8,980 bases of DNA from Clostridia bacterium (GTDB lineage: Bacteria; Bacillota; Clostridia; TANB77; UBA1234). The stretch covers positions 1-8,980 of the forward strand of contig CAADXZ010000149.1 in NCBI GenBank assembly GCA_900753135.1, in the 5' to 3' direction. The notes beneath the pieces are model-generated. The model was not told the origin of the DNA, searched no databases, and worked only from the letters and a program-made list of their open reading frames with translations. The position numbers and the translations under genes were made by a program. Positions 6,030 to 8,980 of this stretch are shown in pieces (the first letter of the stretch is position 1; each line of letters starts with the position of its first letter).

Positions 6030-7379
6030 TTATGCCAATTCAATTTTAACTGTTTCTGCAACCTCATTTGCAACTTTGTTCATAAGTTCTTCATCATTAC
6101 ATTCAACCATTACTCTTATCTTTGGTTCAGTTCCCGAAGGTCTTACCACAATTCTTCCCTTATCTCCTAATTCTTCTTTTGCTGTTTCTATTGATTCTTT
6201 AACTGCGGTATTAGTATAAAATTTTACTTTTCCATCATTCGTAACATTAACATTGATTGAAACTTGTGGATACTTTTTCATTACTTTAGATAACTCGGAT
6301 AATTTCTTACCACTTCTCTTCACTAGGCTTAATAATTGAATTGCTGTAAGTTCGCCATCACCAGTTGTTGCAAAGTCTCTAAATATTACATGACCTGATT
6401 GCTCTCCACCAAAGTTATACTCTTCAAGCAACATCTCTTCAAGAACAAATTTATCTCCAACTTTTGTAGCAATAAAGTTAATTCCGTTTGCTTCACAATA
6501 TTTTATAAATCCCAAATTTGTTAGTATAGTACCTATTACTGTGTTTTTTGCAAGCCTGCCTCTTTCTTTCATGTCTAAAGAACAAATTGCCATAACTTGG
6601 TCACCATCAATAAGTTCACCATTTTCGTCAACACACAAACATCTATCTGCATCTCCATCAAAGGCAACACCTAAATCCATTTTATTCTCAACTACATATT
6701 TTGATAAGTTTTCTATATGTGTAGAACCACAACCCTCATTTATATTTATTCCGTCTGGTTTATCATATAAAATTGTGGCATCTGCACCTAATTGCTTCAT
6801 TAATTCTTCTGCCACAACACTTGCTGAACCATTTGCACAATCAACTGCAATTTTTAAACCATCTAGCGAATTAGGAACTGTACTCTTTAGATGGTCAACG
6901 TAATCTTTTATTGCAGAATTCATATATGTAACTTTTCCGACATCTCCACCAATTAAAGCTTCAGATGATTTAATTTCGTTTAATACAATTTCTTCGATTT
7001 GTTCTTCTAACACATCTGGAAGCTTATAACCATCACCGCTAAATATTTTTATTCCATTAAATTCTGCGGAATTATGAGAAGCTGAAATCATAATTCCTGC
7101 ATCCGCTTTATATTTACCAATCAAATATGCAACTGCAGGTGTTGGTACAACTCCAAGTATAAGTACATCCGCTCCAACACTGCAAAGTCCTGCAGTGATT
7201 GCATTAGATAACATTTCTGACGAGATTCTTGTATCCATACCAACTACAAATAATGGTCTACGTCTGCTATTAACCGCAAGTACTGTTGCTGCAGCTCTAC
7301 CCAAATTCATTGCAAGTTCTGGTGTTAATTCTTTATTTGCAATTCCTCTAACTCCATCTGTTCCAAATAATCTTCCCAT
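6030..7379 (-). CDS. glmM: Phosphoglucosamine mutase
   Basis: GlmM converts glucosamine-6-phosphate to glucosamine-1-phosphate on the way to UDP-GlcNAc and peptidoglycan. The 449-residue length fits the family. The N-terminal FGTDGVRGIAN is the family signature. The phosphoserine loop ISASHN puts the catalytic Ser at 101. The metal loop DGDADR is at 241-246, the sugar-binding GEQSGH at 325-330, and the C-terminal phosphate-binding RPSGTEPKIRVM at 413-424. The RPSGTEP form and the FGTDGVRG start separate GlmM from phosphoglucomutase/phosphomannomutase. All key residues are intact. The ribosome site AAAGGAG lies within the last codons of the upstream gene and only 2 bases separate the two genes, which suggests translational coupling. 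Neighbour glmS supplies its substrate. Confidence 0.96.
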   Translation of the reverse strand: MGRLFGTDGVRGIANKELTPELAMNLGRAAATVLAVNSRRRPLFVVGMDTRISSEMLSNAITAGLCSVGADVLILGVVPTPAVAYLIGKYKADAGIMISASHNSAEFNGIKIFSGDGYKLPDVLEEQIEEIVLNEIKSSEALIGGDVGKVTYMNSAIKDYVDHLKSTVPNSLDGLKIAVDCANGSASVVAEELMKQLGADATILYDKPDGININEGCGSTHIENLSKYVVENKMDLGVAFDGDADRCLCVDENGELIDGDQVMAICSLDMKERGRLAKNTVIGTILTNLGFIKYCEANGINFIATKVGDKFVLEEMLLEEYNFGGEQSGHVIFRDFATTGDGELTAIQLLSLVKRSGKKLSELSKVMKKYPQVSINVNVTNDGKVKFYTNTAVKESIETAKEELGDKGRIVVRPSGTEPKIRVMVECNDEELMNKVANEVAETVKIELA

Positions 7380-7381
7380 TT

Positions 7382-8047
7382 TTATCTCCTTTCAACTATA
7401 TCATTCTTGCCCTTGTATATAGAGTTTTCCTTTACTACACCTCTAACCATACTAAGTGGATAAATCGTTGTGCCTCTTCCAATTACACTACCTGGACAAA
7501 GAACACTATTGCATCCGACCTCAACATTATCTCCAAGCATAGCGCCAACTTTTTTCAAATTAGTTTCTATTCCCTCATTTTCATCTTTTATTACAACTAA
7601 AGTCTTATCACTTTTTACATTGCTTGTTACACTTCCAGCACCCATGTGAGCCTTGTATCCTAATATAGAATCACCAACATAGTTGAAATGTGGAACTTGA
7701 ACATTATCAAATAAAATCGCATTTTTTATTTCACATGAATTTCCAAGTACAACATTCTTACCAATTATTGCACTTCCTCTTATAAAAGCACATTGCCTTA
7801 CTTCAGCATTTTCATCTATTATGCAAGGACCGGCAATATATGCACTATCAAATACATTTGCACTTTTGGCAACCCACACATTCTCTTTGATTTCATCATA
7901 AATTTCTTTTGGTAGATTTTTACCCAATTCTACAATAAAATCTTTTATGCAAGGAAGTACTTCCCATGGGTATTCCTTATTCTCAAATATCTTTTTTGCT
8001 ATCGTTTTATCTGTATCAAATAATTCACAAATTCTTACGTTATGCAT
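7382..8047 (-). CDS. GlmU-like left-handed beta-helix acyltransferase, no uridylyltransferase domain
   Basis: The 221-residue product starts with a helical region (about 1-55, with YPWEVLP at 26-32), then hexapeptide repeats of a left-handed beta-helix (about 56-205). Compared with the acetyltransferase half of E. coli GlmU, equivalent residues fall at matching spacing: Arg90 for R333, Lys108 for K351, His120 (catalytic base) for H363, Tyr123 for Y366 and Asn143 for N386. His134 replaces N377 and Val144 replaces Y387. The N-terminal nucleotidyltransferase domain of GlmU is absent. Such proteins are common in clostridia and are often labelled UDP-GlcNAc pyrophosphorylase, which the domain content does not support. 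Lying between glmS and glmM, it may acetylate glucosamine-1-phosphate (inference). Its AGGAGG site overlaps the glmS stop codon, and the gap is 9 bases. Confidence 0.85.
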   Translation of the reverse strand: MHNVRICELFDTDKTIAKKIFENKEYPWEVLPCIKDFIVELGKNLPKEIYDEIKENVWVAKSANVFDSAYIAGPCIIDENAEVRQCAFIRGSAIIGKNVVLGNSCEIKNAILFDNVQVPHFNYVGDSILGYKAHMGAGSVTSNVKSDKTLVVIKDENEGIETNLKKVGAMLGDNVEVGCNSVLCPGSVIGRGTTIYPLSMVRGVVKENSIYKGKNDIVERR

Positions 8048-8056
8048 ATTTTCCTC

Positions 8057-8980
8057 CTATTCAACAGTTACAGACTTTGCTAAATTTCTTGGTTTATCAA
8101 CATCCAAACCTTTTAATACCGTTACATGATACGCAATAAGTTGCAAAGGAATAACCGAAACTATTGGTGATAACAATTCATTAACTGTTGGAATTTCAAT
8201 AATTTCGTCATATATCTCCTTTGGAAAATCTGATTGATCTGTTATTACTAAAACATTTGCTCCACGCGCTTTTATTTCCTTTACATTGCTAATCACTTTT
8301 CCCATCAATTCTTTTGATGTACAAATTACTATCGCATGAGTTCCATTTTCTATTAAAGCTATAGGTCCATGCTTTAATTCGCCAAATTGAACTGCTTCAG
8401 AATGAATATATGAAATTTCTTTTAATTTTAAAGAACCCTCTAACGCTGTGTAATAATCTAAACCTCTTCCTAAATAAAAAACATCTTTATCATTTTGTAT
8501 TAATTTTGCATATTCCAAATATTCTTCATCTTTTTCAAGAACGATTTGAACCTTATCATGAATATTTTTCAAATCTCTAGTTAGTTCATTTAAATAATTT
8601 TCATCAACTTTTTTTAACAAACGAGCCATGTATATAGCAAATAAGTCTATCGCACAAACTTGGGCAACATATGCTTTAGTAGATGCAACAGCAATTTCTG
8701 GACCAGCTTTAGTATAAATAACATTGTCGCTCATTCTATCTATTGTACTTTCTTTAACATTTACAATAGACAAAAATTTAATATTTCTTTCTTTAACTAA
8801 TTCGATACTTGCAATAGTATCAGCAGTCTCTCCAGACTGACTAATAAATATCGCAAGATCATCAGAATCAAGTATAGGGTTTTTATACCTAAATTCAGAA
8901 GCAACTTCAACTGTAACTGGTATTCTTGTCAAATTTTCTATAACGTTTTTTCCATTTAAACCTGCATGCATGGCCGTACC
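8057..8980 (-). CDS. glmS: Glutamine-fructose-6-phosphate aminotransferase, C-terminal part
   Basis: The gene is cut by the window edge; the reading frame is open through base 8980, so the 307 residues seen are about the C-terminal half of a protein usually near 600 residues. GlmS makes glucosamine-6-phosphate from fructose-6-phosphate and glutamine. The visible part holds both SIS sugar-isomerase domains: GTAMHAG at the edge, the phosphate-binding SQSGETADT near visible residues 47-55, KLKEISYIHSEA and GELKHGP in the second SIS domain, and the closing DVDKPRNLAKSVTVE, which includes the catalytic lysine of the tail. The N-terminal glutaminase with Cys1 lies outside. The stop TAG at 8059-8057 overlaps the ribosome site of the next gene. 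In many Firmicutes this gene is preceded by a self-cleaving glmS ribozyme; that region is beyond the window. Confidence 0.96.
   Translation of the reverse strand, partial: GTAMHAGLNGKNVIENLTRIPVTVEVASEFRYKNPILDSDDLAIFISQSGETADTIASIELVKERNIKFLSIVNVKESTIDRMSDNVIYTKAGPEIAVASTKAYVAQVCAIDLFAIYMARLLKKVDENYLNELTRDLKNIHDKVQIVLEKDEEYLEYAKLIQNDKDVFYLGRGLDYYTALEGSLKLKEISYIHSEAVQFGELKHGPIALIENGTHAIVICTSKELMGKVISNVKEIKARGANVLVITDQSDFPKEIYDEIIEIPTVNELLSPIVSVIPLQLIAYHVTVLKGLDVDKPRNLAKSVTVE

Noticed and set aside
8057..8980. glmS ribozyme
   Set aside because: It would lie in the leader of glmS, roughly 900 bases or more beyond the right edge; nothing within the window can support or exclude it.
1..8980. CRISPR arrays, insertion sequences, tRNA or rRNA genes, frameshifted genes
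   Set aside because: No regularly spaced repeats, transposase frames, tRNA-like cloverleaf or rRNA stretches were seen, and all eight genes read through without interruption up to the window edge.

Overview
The window looks like chromosomal DNA from an anaerobic, low-GC Firmicute of the Clostridia type. It is strongly AT-rich, reads with the standard code, has AGGAGG-type ribosome binding sites, and carries an NAD-linked trimeric [FeFe]-hydrogenase, clostridial versions of amino-sugar genes and a SpoIIQ-like M23 protein. All eight genes lie on the minus strand, so transcription runs from high to low coordinates.

Right part (8980 down to about 5560) is an amino-sugar block in the order glmS (3' half only), a free-standing left-handed beta-helix acyltransferase resembling the C-terminal half of GlmU, glmM, and a small beta-rich protein probably of the DUF1934/YwiB type. 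Gene gaps are 9, 2 and 34 bases. Two ribosome binding sites sit inside the end of the preceding gene, so this is almost certainly one operon. It ends at an intrinsic terminator (stem 5568-5622). The encoded steps lead from fructose-6-phosphate through glucosamine-6-phosphate and glucosamine-1-phosphate towards UDP-GlcNAc for the cell wall. The uridylyltransferase is not in this window.

Middle part (about 5492 down to 1199) is a hydrogenase operon, hydC-hydB-hydA, with its own extended -10 promoter. The gene products form a soluble enzyme of the kind that couples NADH and reduced ferredoxin oxidation to H2 production in fermenting clostridia. The catalytic subunit has one unusual residue: serine replaces one of the cysteines that normally hold the H-cluster cubane.

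Left part (1198 to 1) begins with a 67-base nested inverted repeat between hydA and the next gene, touching that gene's ribosome binding site. The gene itself encodes a membrane-anchored M23 metallopeptidase with a long Asn/Glu-rich linker, and it is followed by a bidirectional terminator at 97-133. Positions 1-96 hold no supportable gene.

Most of the window is ordinary core metabolism. The points most worth a second look are the H-cluster ligand substitution, the nested hairpin at 1122-1188, and the GlmU-like domain that stands alone between glmS and glmM.
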